Positions 1-11,844 of a DNA stretch of 64,000 nucleotides are shown in pieces. The stretch comes from Pempheris klunzingeri. Lineage: Eukaryota > Chordata > Actinopteri > Acropomatiformes > Pempheridae. The notes beneath the pieces are model-generated. The model saw only the letters and a program-made list of their open reading frames with translations. It was not told the origin of the DNA and did not search any database. The translations under genes and the position numbers were made by a program. The stretch spans positions 3,308,175-3,372,174 of the forward strand of contig NC_092031.1 in NCBI RefSeq assembly GCF_042242105.1. The letters are read 5' to 3'. Each line of letters begins with the position of its first letter. Within the stretch, counting starts at the first letter, position 1.

Positions 1-1119
1 ACACAGACGCCACATTGGCCTGTGGATCACACGTCAACTCTGGCCTGTAAACACATATAAGTAAAATGAGGGGCTGTGATTTTCTAAATAAAAAGCACCA
101 TAACGGTTTCATCTCTCAACCAATTCCAATGAGTCGTTTTTGTATTTTATTTTATACCTGTTTGCTCCAAAACCACAGCTGTTCCGGTTACTTGTATGTG
201 TTTACATGACCTTCACCAATGAGCGAGTCTGAGAAAATAACCCTGGTGACGTCACAGTGATGTCATTAGGGTTATCTCGGCTTGGGTTTGGAGACTACGG
301 CTTTTAATTTCAATTTCACCCTAAAAAGGCTGTAACTTTGAAATACAACCACTTGATTTTGGCTCACTCATAGTGGTGGAATGTGCATTTATTTTCTATT
401 TATTTTTTCTATTTCACCTTTGCTACAGCTCTGAAAATGCTGCACTTTTCCTCCACTACACATACGTAACATCTATCGTTAATTTACATCCATATTTCAC
501 ATAAAAAATATAGGATCATGTTGTTAATGTATATTTAACATTAATACAATAGTAATAATATGTAAGTCTTGAAGGGGCTGCATTATAATTACTTTTTATA
601 CTTGAAGTACACATTTTTAGTTTAGTGGATTATTATTAAACTGTAGTATTACTGCTCTTACTTTAGTATATGATCAGAAGCCCTTTCCCACCACTGCTAA
701 ATGTTGTCAGCTCTTCACAACCAGTGGATGAGGAGGGATGATTAATTCTGTAGATGCTTGTAAAAAACACTAATTTATGCTCTAACTTCTGGCCGCTTGT
801 CAGGCAAGTTGGGAATCAAAAGAAAAAATAAATACTTAATGTCCTAGATTGGTTTTATTTCTTAATACTGCTTTTTTCTTACACCTAAATAAGTATTTCA
901 TTCACATCCACTCAGAATTTGGGTCTATATTGGTTCATTGTCTGCCTGAAATTGTGGTTTTGGAAATGCCACATATATTTAAATAGTTTTTTTTATTACA
1001 TAGCTCATTTAAATTTAAATGGTTCCTATCAAAACGTGTGCAAACTGAGTATCTGGCCTCAAAACTCAAATTCCATTTTAACAAACTTGCACAACCAAAC
1101 CCAACAAAACATCATAGAC
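1..1119. other. Left-edge noncoding DNA
   Basis: AT-rich sequence without a coding region I can support. Open frames here are short, low in complexity and have no recognisable domain or splice context. It lies beyond the most likely 3' end of msl1. Confidence 0.5.
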
Positions 1120-2796
1120 ATGTTAATTTTATTCCAAAAAAATGTAACTTTCAAAACTGTCAATTTGTCAACATACAATCATAGAACAATATTGAATGTA
1201 CTCAACACTTCCAACATTAAATAATAAAAAAATAACAGCCATGTTTTATGTACATTTGTTTCTGAAAGCTATGTACAGAAAAAAACAAAAAAAAAAACAA
1301 AATCAACTTTTGTATTTCCAAAATCTGCCTACACATACGCCTGGCAGTTGAAGTACTGAAGCTGCAGAAAGCCGTTGCATCATACGTAATAAAACAGGTT
1401 GAGCAAACGCAGCGAGGAAGAAAACACCTGGCAGAAATCAAACACTGCGATTGTGACCGAGACGGACTCGGAGAGGGAGAGATTAACTGGCGAACATCGC
1501 TAGAACTACAGCTAGGAAGCTTATTTATCGTCTAAAATGGCTCCTTGAATGGATGACAGCTAACAGCATCCTCAAGAGGCCGGTGCATACACATAACTTG
1601 CGTAATATTTACTGGATGTAGGCGTACTGTAAAGACTGGAAACACAAAACTGTACGTTGTTATTATCAGGCGGCCTTATGATGAGGCCGGACGCAGCGGT
1701 TCTCACCGAACAGAGCAGCCAAAAGTCATGCTTTCAAGAACAATATCGTGTAGTTTCTGCAGCCCGATGAGCAGAGATTATTCTCCATTCTGGGATTAAG
1801 CCATGCTACCATCTTCTTTTTTTTGAAAACAGCTAAATAGAGTCCATGCAATTCACATAAACTAAATAAAATAACAGAAACATAACCGGGAACGGATTAC
1901 TGGGTACCGCGCCATGTTTAACCTCCTCTCGTTTTCTCGTGCCTTTGTCTTAACAAAGCAAACCAGGAACACATAATCATCTGGCTGCTTTTCTATTTTT
2001 TCTTGCATTGGATTGTTACTGTAATTCTTTAATATGAAATCATGCTGAGTGTGGCTCAATACTCCCGATATCACACCAAACATTGATAAAACCTTAGTTG
2101 ACGTTGTGTGCGAACAATATAGGCGATAAACAGCACGACAGTCAGATTTTGACTTGTTTTTTTTTTTTTCCCACGTAGGCAGGGAGAATGAGGGCGGTCG
2201 GAGCAGCCACAACAAAAAGTTGTAGTTGTATTGCTCATGACGTACAGTTCAAGCTCTACTAGTCTGTCAAACTGGCAAACAATGTTCCCGCTCCACCCCC
2301 ACAACATGAAGGTCCAATTTGACTATGAATAAAAAGACAGAAACTCCACTGTTGTCTGATAAAAATCAAATTCGGATGGCACAGCTGCTGCAAACTGGAT
2401 TTTAAACATGTCACAGAACATGCACATAACTGTTTTGTTTTTTTTAAGATTACAAACTTGCGTGTATTCTTCAGCAGCTGCTAACACGGGGACTGTAATC
2501 TTGTGGCATCAGGCTTTTAATCTCCCTTTCAGAAGTGTGAATGAGACCAAAAATATCAAGGACACCCAATGGTGCAGCCAGCTCCCATCCTTTTACATTA
2601 TTCTGCAGGAGATCAGCTGGCCTGCGGTGACACATTGAGGCTGGAGAGCCGTCGACTCTCCCACAGACTGAAAGCAACAGGAGTTACACATAGCGACTGG
2701 GGACGCGTCTTTTCCCCTCCAGACAAGACAAATGTAGCATTTTCTAATCTGGACACGGATTAGCGGCTCCTCTCCGCCGTCAACGCCACGCGGCTT
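1120..2796 (-). other. msl1: Probable msl1 3'UTR
   Basis: This stretch follows the msl1 stop codon on the - strand and has no convincing coding frame. Reading away from the stop, the first AATAAA I find on the - strand is at 1143-1138 (TTTATT on +), so a 3'UTR of about 1.65 kb is plausible. The end is inferred from this hexamer only; no transcript evidence is available. Confidence 0.4.
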
Positions 2797-5700
2797 TCAC
2801 TTCCGACAGGTCCGGTGAGGCGTGTGTTTCTTGGGCACCTCGATGCGACACCGGCTTCGGTCATCCAGCCAAGGCAGCTCGAAGTTCCTGGAGTGAGAAC
2901 AGACATTTTTACTTCATGGCTTAAGTTTAAAGACTTTATGGTTCTGTCTTTGACTTCAGAAAAACAAAAGTACTGGAAGGCGACACATTGAAGGAAAAAT
3001 CTGAGCGATGGCGATCATCAAAACACTTAATGAGAGACATTTTTCTGGAAGACAAATATCGGAGCCATGTGTGAAGTGTCGTGTTCCTCCAAAGCTCTGG
3101 TGGGTGCAGTTAAGTCCACACCAGTCATCACACAAGTGTTACTAAACAGAGTTTTTCGCCTGATTGTTTTAACTTTGTATTGAAAACTTATAGGACGTTA
3201 AAGATTCTGAGCATGAAAATTAGTTTAAAAAAAAACAACAATTATGATATTAAGTATTAAACAGGAGATATTTGACCACATTTAGAGGTCAAATGATTTG
3301 GAGCATCACTGACGAGGAGCCTTCTGGACACTTGTTAAGAGACTTCATGTAGGTTTTTACTTTTAATTTATCACCCGTCTGGATCTGATAAATCTTTAAA
3401 TCCTGTAAGCAGGAATTGATCTTAACACTGTTATCTCATAGATAAGACTTAAAGATCAATAAAGTCTTAAATAAATACTTTTGCCAAACACTTTCACTGA
3501 CATAGAGCTGCTTTCATCCACTCTCCCTCATTATTCTTTCACAGATTCATTCTTACGACTTTGAAACCATTTTTGAAGAATTTCCTGAGTCACCAAATTA
3601 ATTAAATGATCAATCTATAACTTCATGGATCACGTCAGTTTGGCCTAATGTGGCATGAAGCAGACTAAAATAAGATAAAATACAAAAAAAAAGAAACAAA
3701 CCACAAATTCAGCTCCAACTTACTGTTGTGAGAGTTTGGGTAACGGCCGGCCGAATGCAACCACAGGCAAGAAGGGAGTGATCACTATAGTTTCAACTGG
3801 CAGAAACAAAAATGATCAAGTTAATCTATTGAATCCCTTTAAAAAAGCATCCGGTAAATGTTGCTGAATTGCCTTTTATTCGTCTACTGGATGTTTAAGT
3901 AATGCAGATGTACCATCTTCTGTGTCGGGATAGAAGGACGAGAGCTCTGGCTCGGTCTCCGCGACCACTTTCTTCCTGTTCATGCGCTGCTGCAAACGCT
4001 GAAACATGCGCTGTTCTCTGATTCGCTGGATGTCCCACCTGCAAACACAGAGGATCGATTAAAAAAAAAAAAAAAAAAAACACCTGTGCACCTGCCTGAG
4101 GAGTACAACAGAGCTGCTGACTCATATTAGCTTTTACTAATAGATGGAGTGACTAATTATCTGCAGCTTACAGACTTCACAGACAGCTGGGGAATTCTGG
4201 TGTGATGCAAATAATGAAAATCATCATTCATCCTTGTTTTTTTTAATCAGTTTTCACACTTTGTGATCCATTAAAATCCATTATTGTGTATAGACAATGT
4301 AGTAAATATTACAGGCAAGGTCAAAACATTTCACCGTGTCTAAATCTCAAAAGTTAATGTGCTGAGTTGTGGTAAAAGAGTCAAAACTAGAGCCTGATGA
4401 CACCCTGGTCACTATGATACTCATGTATCATAACGGTTGTACATGATGTGACAGTAAATAGTCGTACAGAAGAGCCATTAAATGTGTTTGAAAGCTTAAT
4501 TTTGATGAGAGTGGGACCTGCTGACTGAGGAAATCTTGATCTCAATAAAACTATGGTTGGAACAAGTCTTCCTGTAACTTGTGCTGCACTGACAGAAATA
4601 AAGCAGCAGTAGACAATAGTTAAAGATGATTCAGTAGCTTGAAACGCACCATTTTAACTGTATTTAATGTTCAACCCTCACCAAGCCTGCTTCATTACAC
4701 AGTCCATTTTCAAAGTCTGAGCTACGTTATTGCTCTTATGCGTAAAATTTCACATTTCCACACCTTTAATATAAATTTGTTGCATTTGTGTTGACGTTGT
4801 GATTTATTTTCTGGTTATATATACTGTTTAAAACGTACTGTTAGAGCCGTTAGTGCTTGTGACGACTGTAAAATGTCCCACTCAGTGCATCTCTTAGTCA
4901 CAACTCCTAAGTAATCAATTGAAAGGATCCCTAAATCACATTCACCAAACAAATACTAGTAGATAAATGCTGATGTGATTATCAGGCTCCAGTAAACACC
5001 CAAGAACAAGGCCATATTTCTTCAAATCTTAGAAATAACTCGAGTGATCGGTACCTTTTCCTCCTCTTCTCATCCAGCTCGAGCTTCAAGTGGCGTTTCA
5101 AAAACACGTTATCGTCCAGCGGCTTAACGGGACAAAATTCACACATGTCATTTATGAGTTAGATGTTTCTGGATCTAATGTGAGAGAACTATTTATTTTC
5201 TTTAAATTCAGATGTGTCTCACCTCAGGGGGGTTAAAGGAAGGGTCCTCATCCAAGGGCTCTATATGATTTTCCCTCCAAGATGGAACTAGGAGGTAGAG
5301 AGGAGGGAGAGGACATCATTCACGGATAATGTGTCGAGTACATTTGATGGATAAAGTGATTAAAGATGGGATATAGGTTAGGCTTACAAACAATCAGCAT
5401 ATCATGTACTACATGAGGAGTCCACTCACTGGCCACCTCTTCCTCTTTTTTAGGGGAAGTCTCCCGCAGAGGAGACAGAGGAGGTTGGTTCCAGCAACAG
5501 AGGTACATCTCTGTAGTAGACATGAAGGGCAGATCTTCCATCTGACAGCTCACATCAGGCTCCTCTTTACAAGGGAGCATAATGTCCCTTTCCGCCCCTG
5601 ATCTCAGAGGAACGGTCTTCTCTGGGGTTTCCTTACTGCGCAGCTCTCTTTGACTGGGAGAGCCGGGCTGAATCTCAGGCTTCTGGGGGCTGAGCTTGGC

Positions 5701-6817
5701 GCTTTTGCCCCGTGATTTCTGGACTTTTGCATCTCCAAAGCAAGATTTCCTGCAAGTGCACAGAGCAGAATCAAGAATTGGAAAAAAAAAAGTCTGAACT
5801 CAATTCTGTTTAGGTTTCTTTTATGCATAATTTTATTATTCTAGCTTGATTTGAAGACAAAGAGCTGCGAGGGATCATTCATTTTACCTCTTTTGACCTT
5901 TGCCACCCCGACTAAAAGGGAGCGAAGTGGCTGGGTTAGGCTGAGGACTCTCCTCTACATCCAGATCCCACATGTCCTCTTTGTCAGGGGTCCATGGCTC
6001 CAGGGGTTGGAAGAGGCGCTTGTCACGTGGCGGGTCCTTCCTTGTGAGCTGCAGGCGACGCTCCATGCGCTCAATACGTGCAAGCAGCTGCAAAAGAGGA
6101 GGATACGGAGAAAAAAAAAAACTTTAAATGCTTATATAAAAAAAACACACATTATACACAACACAAGATTTGCTAAAAAAACAAACTTTTACATACCGTC
6201 TCCTTGTCTGCCTTGAGCTCATCTATCTCCTTGTCCTTGGACTGCAGCTGTTGTTGCTGTTGTTCAATGAGGTCCAGTTGGAGGAGGAGAATCTGCCGGA
6301 GGCAGTTGGCCTGTGTGTGAGGATTAGCAGGGGTCTTCCTGATGTTCCTCCACTTACCCTCGGAGGAGAGTTCAATGGATGCGGTGCCAAGGACTCCGGG
6401 GACAACCCCCTTCACACTGTCGTCGGCTCGGGCATCCTTAGGATTATTGTTCACAGCCATCTGAGGGTTATCCATATTGTCTACAGAGAGGGGTTTACCT
6501 TTCACTGGGGTTCCCTCACCCCCCATTTGTCTGACAGGGGACAATATCCCCACAGTTTTACTGTCTCCTTGAACTAGTTCTGCAACCGTGGCACCGAGGG
6601 CAACTTTGCTTGTCATGTAATTCTGGTCTAAGTCCCTTGATTTGCTCGGGATCTCGCGCCCGTGCAGGTCGTGCACATCTATAACAAAGTCGCAGGACTC
6701 CCTCTTCAGGCTTACAGGGATCACGGTGGCGGCTCCAAAACGCGTTTTGTCAAAGTCGACGGTGTCTGCGTCCTGCTTGAAACCTGTGTTTGGAAACAGT
6801 GAGGATCTCAGAGTCAT
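2797..6817 (-). CDS. msl1: MSL complex subunit 1 (male-specific lethal 1 homologue), 520 aa, 8 coding exons
   Basis: Scaffold of the nuclear MSL complex, which brings the acetyltransferase KAT8/MOF to histone H4 lysine 16. Coding exons in transcript order (+ coordinates): 6817-6197, 6087-5888, 5749-5430, 5287-5223, 5122-5055, 4038-3914, 3796-3724, 2887-2797. All junctions have GT/AG and keep frame, giving 521 codons with the stop. Residues about 172-222 form the family coiled coil (CLRQILLLQLDLIEQQQQQ, then LLARIERMERRLQL), which dimerises and binds MSL2. From about residue 345 (EDLPFMSTTEMYLC) to about 505 is the PEHE region that binds MSL3 and KAT8, with conserved ITPFLPVVAFGRPLP. The C-terminus HRTCRK is the usual MSL1 end. 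The start ATG gives MTLRS, close to mammalian MTMRS. The N-terminal part is shorter than in mammals. Teleosts have two msl1 copies; which one this is was not determined. Confidence 0.93.
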
Positions 6818-6840
6818 GGCGAACACAACGACTTTTTCAT
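6814..6840 (-). other. Upstream ORF overlapping the msl1 start (ATGA)
   Basis: On the - strand a short frame starts at 6840, encodes MKKSLCSP and ends with TGA at 6816-6814. The msl1 ATG is 6817-6815, so uORF stop and main start overlap as ATGA. A second uATG, in the sequence ATGGGAGGTAGC just upstream (about 6892), also reaches a TGA after six codons. This layout could allow termination-reinitiation control of msl1. The overlap is directly visible; translation is not shown. Confidence 0.5.
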
Positions 6841-7439
6841 CCTGCAACGCCTCGGCGCTGCAACTCAGCCACAGCTACCTCCCATGAGAAGTTAGCCGCC
6901 GCTGCCCTGCGAGACAAAGACAAATAAAGACAAACCTCTGGTTATTGTGGTCTGTTACCCTGCCAGAAGTGGAGGGGTGAATCATATGCAGTTAGTAATA
7001 ACACTTAAACAAACCGAGGGGAGCTAAAACACCCGGAGTGCGTCTGATCCCGGGGCATCCTTTCCCGAAAATCATTCGCCGGGTTTGAAATTGAAGCTAA
7101 GCTAACATTAGCACTGCTGCACAAACATCGAGGCGCTAATTTCCGCACAAACTAGTCCGATTAAAAGGAGATAAACTCGGTCCTGTGACAGGGAGGTGGA
7201 GGTTAAAGCGTGCGGGCTTCAAACAAGGACTCGGGAGTGGCTGTGGAGGACGTTGGCAGCAGCCTGCTCCTCCATTTTGGTTCTCGACGAAATCATGAAA
7301 AACAATAACAGCTAGCTAGCCGGCTAACGCTAACAGGCTAGTTTAAACAGCAAAACGCGCTCCGGTGTGACAGCGACCGCGTCGAGACCCTCCTAAAAAC
7401 CCCACGGACGCGTTTTTAGCATCATGTACTCGTGTGTTT

Positions 7440-7545
7440 CTGGGTTTTTACCTCGACTATGATTCAGTCCCACCTGCAAGTGCCTTCATGTTCCCTCCTC
7501 AAGACTTGTTTTAAAGCGCCCTCCACTGCGCATGCGTAATTTGGC
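7440..7545 (-). promoter_or_regulatory. msl1: msl1 promoter and noncoding first exon
   Basis: On the - strand a splice donor (GTCGAG|GTAAAA) ends a probable noncoding exon at 7452. Its partner acceptor (TCGCAG|GGCAGC) opens the first coding exon at 6906. At about 7526-7537 lies TGCGCATGCGT, close to the palindromic NRF1 site common in TATA-less housekeeping promoters. The transcription start is inferred near 7500-7525. Confidence 0.5.
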
Positions 7546-8940
7546 TCTGGCCATTTCTTGTGTTTTGAAGGTTTTGATCAGAAAAAGTCCAGCAGGAGGA
7601 GACAGAGATCAATATTTCACTCTGGGATTACGTAATGTGCAGAGTGAGGGGGGCAATCAAACACTGAGCTTTATTATTAACGTGTCTGTTGCTTTATACT
7701 CTTATTCTGTCATGCTTGTATATACAGTTTTAGACTTTTTCTATTTCTCTTTGTGTTTCTACTCTTATTGTTTCACTCTGTGTGCTTATTTTATCTTTTT
7801 TTTTATTATTATTGTTTCAGTCTCAGAACATTTGACTGCACATTATGCTGTGTATATCTGTGTATGTGACAAATAAAGGTTTTATCTTATCACTTCTACG
7901 ATCACTCTGTTCCCAAATTACATGGGCATTTTGGTAATTCATGAGATAATATGATTAAAGATAAAGACAATTAGATGTATATGAGACAAACACAAGAACA
8001 GAAAACAACTATACATGAGCAATTAAACTCAAAATCCTACAAGAGTAATATTATACCTTTTATTAAGCTGCTTTTCCCTCCATACACTGAATGATTTACA
8101 GGTTTTAGGACACGATAAGATAAGAAAAGCCTTAATTGATCACTAAAGGAGAAGTTCATGTGTTGCAGCAGAACAAAGACAGAAATATGTTCAGTTAAAG
8201 TAAAAATACTTTAAAGAAAAGTGAAAAATAAACAATTAAAAGTAACATAAGAACAGAAAAAATATATACACAAGCAATTAAACTCAAAATTATATGATAC
8301 CTTTTATCAAAACACACACCAAAATTATATATAATATTCAAATCAATACATGTAGTGTTATATATAGTAGTGAAGAAATATAAAGTAATAGAACAGTATA
8401 ATATATTATGATAAGATAAGATTACTTGTATGTAGTTTTATTCCGCTGCTGCTTTTGTGGTCAAACTGAGAAATTAAATGAGATAAAATCAGTTTTTAAT
8501 AACGTGATGTAGATTAATAACCTCTGATACTTTTACTGCAGATACTTTAAGTACATTTTGGTTCCAGTACTTTTACTCTGTGGTATTATGATCATTTTTA
8601 CCCAAGTAAACACATGAAGCAGGTGTCAGGTCTTCTGATAAACTCCAGTCAAGCATCCTGATACTGAACATTAACACTTTACATCTTTATCCGCGTGTCT
8701 TATCAACAAACCATTACTTTTCCACGTGCTGATAAAGTGCCACTTTTTCATTAGCGTAATGGTCTGTGAGTCTTTTCCTGTAAGCTGTTAATTCAGCAGC
8801 GTCTCCGCAGGGAAGTCAAATCAATTCACTCTCCGGATTTATTGCGCTGCTGCTTATCAATAGTCACATCTGTGTGTGTGTGTTTCATTAATGCTTTAAT
8901 GTGCTGGAACTAAAATGTTTTCCTGCTATGACACAAATTG
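7546..8940. other. Intergenic msl1-gip, repeat-bearing
   Basis: AT-rich spacer between divergently transcribed msl1 and gip. The stretch ending near 7880 (GTATGTGACAAATAAAGG) resembles the end of common fish interspersed repeats. Several GATA motifs (for example CTGATAAA near 8635 and GCTGATAAAG near 8728, TTATCAA near 8700 and 8855) lie upstream of gip; mammalian Gip promoters use GATA factors. No gene seen. Confidence 0.45.
8066..8420 (+). repeat. Dispersed direct repeat, copy 1 (upstream of gip)
   Basis: The first 148 bp (8066-8213) align without gaps to 9670-9817, starting AGCTGCTTTTCCCTCC, with about 90% identity. Similarity resumes near 8341 (AATCAATACATGTAGTG) against 9862. The two copies are direct and bracket the gip promoter and first two exons. 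The part with ATAAGATAAG and GCAGCAGAACAAAGACAG resembles a common teleost interspersed repeat; the family was not identified. Confidence 0.65.
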
Positions 8941-8955
8941 CCTCTGAGAAAAATG

Positions 8956-9044
8956 TATAAAAGCCCGTTTTCTGACAGCAACACGCCAGAAGACGACGCC
9001 TGGACATTTCTCATCACCTGTTTGAGAGATTTCCTCATTTAAAG
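8956..9044 (+). promoter_or_regulatory. gip: gip TATA box and noncoding exon 1
   Basis: TATAAAA lies at 8956-8962. About 25-30 bp downstream a noncoding exon should begin (near 8986), ending at a consensus donor AAAG|GTGAGT at 9044/9045. The exon carries no ATG in frame with gip, matching the usual Gip layout in which translation starts in exon 2. Confidence 0.6.
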
Positions 9045-9526
9045 GTGAGTAAATGTTATTAAAAGTGACATTTATTGTCATTTAAGCTGCTTTTCTGTTT
9101 ACTCTTCCTCTTGGATGTCTGCTTTCAGACTGCTGTATTAGGAAAGTTAAGACATTTTCTCTCCTTTTTAATTTAAATTTTCTTTCTTTTTGAGAGATTT
9201 CCTCATTTAAAGGTTAAGAAATGTTATTAAAAGTGACATTTATTGTCATTTAAGCTGCTTTTCTGTTTACTCTTCTTCTTGAATGTGAGCTTTCAGACTG
9301 CTGTATCAGGAAAGTTAAGACATTTTCTCTCATTTTTAATTTAAATTTTCTTTCTTTTTGAGAGATTTACTCATTTACAGGTCAAGAAAGGTTATTAAAA
9401 GTGACATTTATTGTCATTTAAGCTGCTTTTCTGTTTACTCCTCTTCTTGAATGTGAGCTTTCAGACTGCTGTATCAGGAAAGTTAAGACATTTTCTCTCC
9501 TTTTCTCTCATTTTTTAATATACATT
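9023..9526 (+). repeat. Three tandem copies of a 168-bp unit in gip exon 1/intron 1
   Basis: Copies begin at about 9023, 9191 and 9359 (TGAGAGATTTCCTCATTTAA and variants), spaced exactly 168 bp. The first includes the 3' end of noncoding exon 1 and its splice donor; the later copies carry GTTAAG and GTCAAG at the donor position. The units are highly similar, so the expansion looks recent. Confidence 0.85.
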
Positions 9527-9552
9527 TTCCATCTTTGTGCCTCTGAGTCATC

Positions 9553-10703
9553 ATGAAGATGCTGTGTGAGCTTTTGGTCGTCTGCCTGCTCGGAGCGCTG
9601 CATGCAGAAGCAAACAGTCGGCCTGAAGAGATGAGGTTAGTCTCACAAGGCCAAAGTGACCTCTAAACGAGCTGCTTTTCCCTCCATACACTGAAGGATT
9701 TACAGGTTTTAGGACACAATAAAATAAGAAAAGCTTTAATTAATCATCAAAGGAGAAGTTAATGTGTAGCAGCAGAACAAAGACAGAAGTATGTTCAGTT
9801 AAAGTAAAAATACTTTACTACTTTATAAGAGTAATACCACCAAAATGATATGTGCTATTATAATCAATACATATAGTGTTTGCCTGTATCAATATAGAAA
9901 TATAGTGCATAAAGTAATAGAACATTATAATATATTAAGATAAAATATAAATATATTTATATATTAAATATAAGTGAATACATATTTTTATACTTATATG
10001 TAAATATATTTACTTACTTATAAAGACTTTACTTTGTTCAGAGGAGCTGAAATAACACAGTGACAATACATACTCAGAGCCAAATAATTGATTAATCGAC
10101 TATTTTGACGACTGATTGATCGTTTTAGTTGTTTTTCAGCTCTTGAAATGCGAGAATTTGCTTTTTTTTGTTTATATTTTTATATTTTTGAGTTTTGAGA
10201 TGCCACCTCAGGCTTGAATTGTTAAGGCTGTTCCTTCAGATGAATTGATATTGAAAAGAATGAATTCATTCTGATAATAACAATATAGACTAATAGATTT
10301 ATTGGTAACAGTTGGTTTTATATTTGTGTCTTCACAGTCTCACTGAGGATGAGCAGCGTGTGGGCAGGAGATACGCCGAGTCCACCATCGCCAGCGAAAT
10401 CAGCAAAATCATGGATTCAATGGTGCAGAAAAACTTTGTGGACTTCCTGCTCAGCCAAAGGCAGAAAAGAAGCAGGTGAGCCGCCGAACGACTGCAGCAG
10501 ATTTCAGAACAGAAACAGCAGATGTGTGTCAGTGATTCGTGCTCTCACAGGCCGGCCGCCGCTGCAGAGGAGCATCCAGAGCATCAGTGTGCACGAGGAG
10601 ACAAACTTCCAGGTGAGTTTAACCTCATTTTTTTATTGTATTAACGATCCTGCCGTGTTTAATTCCTCTTGTTCTGTTTTCAGGCTCCAACACGCTGCAG
10701 TGA
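9553..10703 (+). CDS. gip: Gastric inhibitory polypeptide (glucose-dependent insulinotropic peptide) precursor, 100 aa
   Basis: Secreted glucagon-family incretin precursor from gut endocrine cells. Coding exons: 9553-9635, 10338-10475, 10551-10612, 10684-10703; all junctions fit GT/AG and frame, giving 101 codons with stop. Residues 1 to about 20 (MKMLCELLVVCLLGALHAEA) form a signal peptide. The mature hormone begins after Gly-Arg-Arg with YAESTIASEISKIMDSMVQK and continues NFVDFLLSQRQ, then Lys-Arg: 31 residues, the short fish form, against 42 in mammals. A C-terminal peptide of about 30 residues follows. Exon 3 holds essentially the whole hormone, the typical layout. The gene lies next to snf8, as in human. 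The Tyr-Ala-Glu start separates it from glucagon and VIP family members. Poly(A) signal AATAAA at 10805-10810. Confidence 0.92.
9670..9960 (+). repeat. Dispersed direct repeat, copy 2 (gip intron 2)
   Basis: Second copy of the element at 8066-8420, offset 1604 bp in its first half and about 1521 bp in the second half owing to indels. It starts 35 bp after the gip exon 2 donor. Confidence 0.65.
10085..10215 (+). repeat. ATTAATCGACTATT-type interspersed repeat fragment
   Basis: Contains ATTGATTAATCGACTATT, then GACTGATTGATCGTTTTAG and CTCTTGAAATGCGAGAATTTGC. The same ordered blocks recur near 15540, 22545 and 30175, so this is a dispersed family. It is very common in fish genomes and looks MITE-like; family name not assigned. 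Confidence 0.6.
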
Positions 10704-10804
10704 TGCTCATCAGACCAGATGCAGATCTTCACTCTTCTGCTGCCTCCTGACAGTTTTAAATCTTTGAATATTTCTTCTGTATAATTCAAATCAACACACA
10801 GATA

Positions 10805-10810
10805 AATAAA
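10805..10810 (+). terminator. gip poly(A) signal
   Basis: Canonical AATAAA about 100 bp after the gip stop codon. Confidence 0.7.
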
Positions 10811-11840
10811 GTGACTTAAAGCTAAGTGTAATAACTGGTATTGTATTTGGTTTTCTCAGAAACGTTAGATTCCATATAAACCATATTACAATCTTTAGCT
10901 ACTTGTATTTTACTTCAGTCGTCTGATTCAAGGCTGCTTCATAGTTTTACTCCACTTAATTTATTCACCATGTTATTTAAACAGTATTTAGGTCTAACAG
11001 CTACAATAAGTGCTTTACTTTGGAGATGGAGGAAGTATCCTGGTATTTTACTAAGTAAAAGTACTGCTATGTTCTAAATATTTCTATGTTTTGTGTCCAA
11101 AAATCGTAATTTGCAAAATAACTAAAGTTGAGTTTAGTTTAAAAAGAACAATATTTCCATCTGAACTGTTGTGAGGTTGTGGAATGAAGTGGCATAAAAA
11201 GATTAAATTCTACCGCAGCACAGAACTTATAACTACTTAGAAAGTCCTGCATTCAAAATGTTGCTCAAGTAAAAGTACAAAAGTACACAGACAACAATAT
11301 AAGTGTTTCACTTTTATACTATTAGTTTATTGTTATTTTGGTTTAATTTTTAATTCATCAGTTTGACTGTTTAACACACAGTTTAGCATGGATAAATATC
11401 AACATTATAGACACATTTATTGAAGCAAATCAAGAGTAAAGATTGACCTAATGTGCTCCTGTCTTAGTGCTACTTTCACATTAGCTTTAAATTCACTTTT
11501 GTGGGAAAAAGTGGGAATGAACGGTACATTTTACTTGCACGTAAGGAGAATAAAATCTAATTTTGGTACAGTTCAATAGTCATAGATGTTGAAGATAGTT
11601 GTGAGCAGCTACACATATTTGTGTTTAGGAGGAAAATAAACGTTTTGATGTAAACAAGTTATTTTATCTGCATTTTATTTTTAGTTTTTAACTCTTCATT
11701 TCTTGTGCAGTGTCTCTTGACTCTTTGCTTTTTATTTATTGATTTATTTTTTTGTCACTGTTGTATTTTCCCAGTTTGAATTTTACATTATTTCTGTGTA
11801 TTAAGTATTTAAAATATTTCTGGCCTGCAGTTTTTCTCCG
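10811..11840. other. Intergenic gip-snf8
   Basis: AT-rich spacer without a supported gene. AAGTAAAAGTACTGC and similar phrases recur, as in degraded fish repeats. The next gene's promoter begins near 11845. Confidence 0.5.
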
Positions 11841-11844
11841 AGAC

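Noticed and set aside
919-1224. 101-residue open frame near the left edge
   Set aside because: AT-driven low-complexity frame without domain, splice context or family resemblance.
6818-6847. Ten-residue N-terminal extension of msl1
   Set aside because: It starts with a non-ATG codon; the ATG at 6817 matches the conserved MTxRS start.
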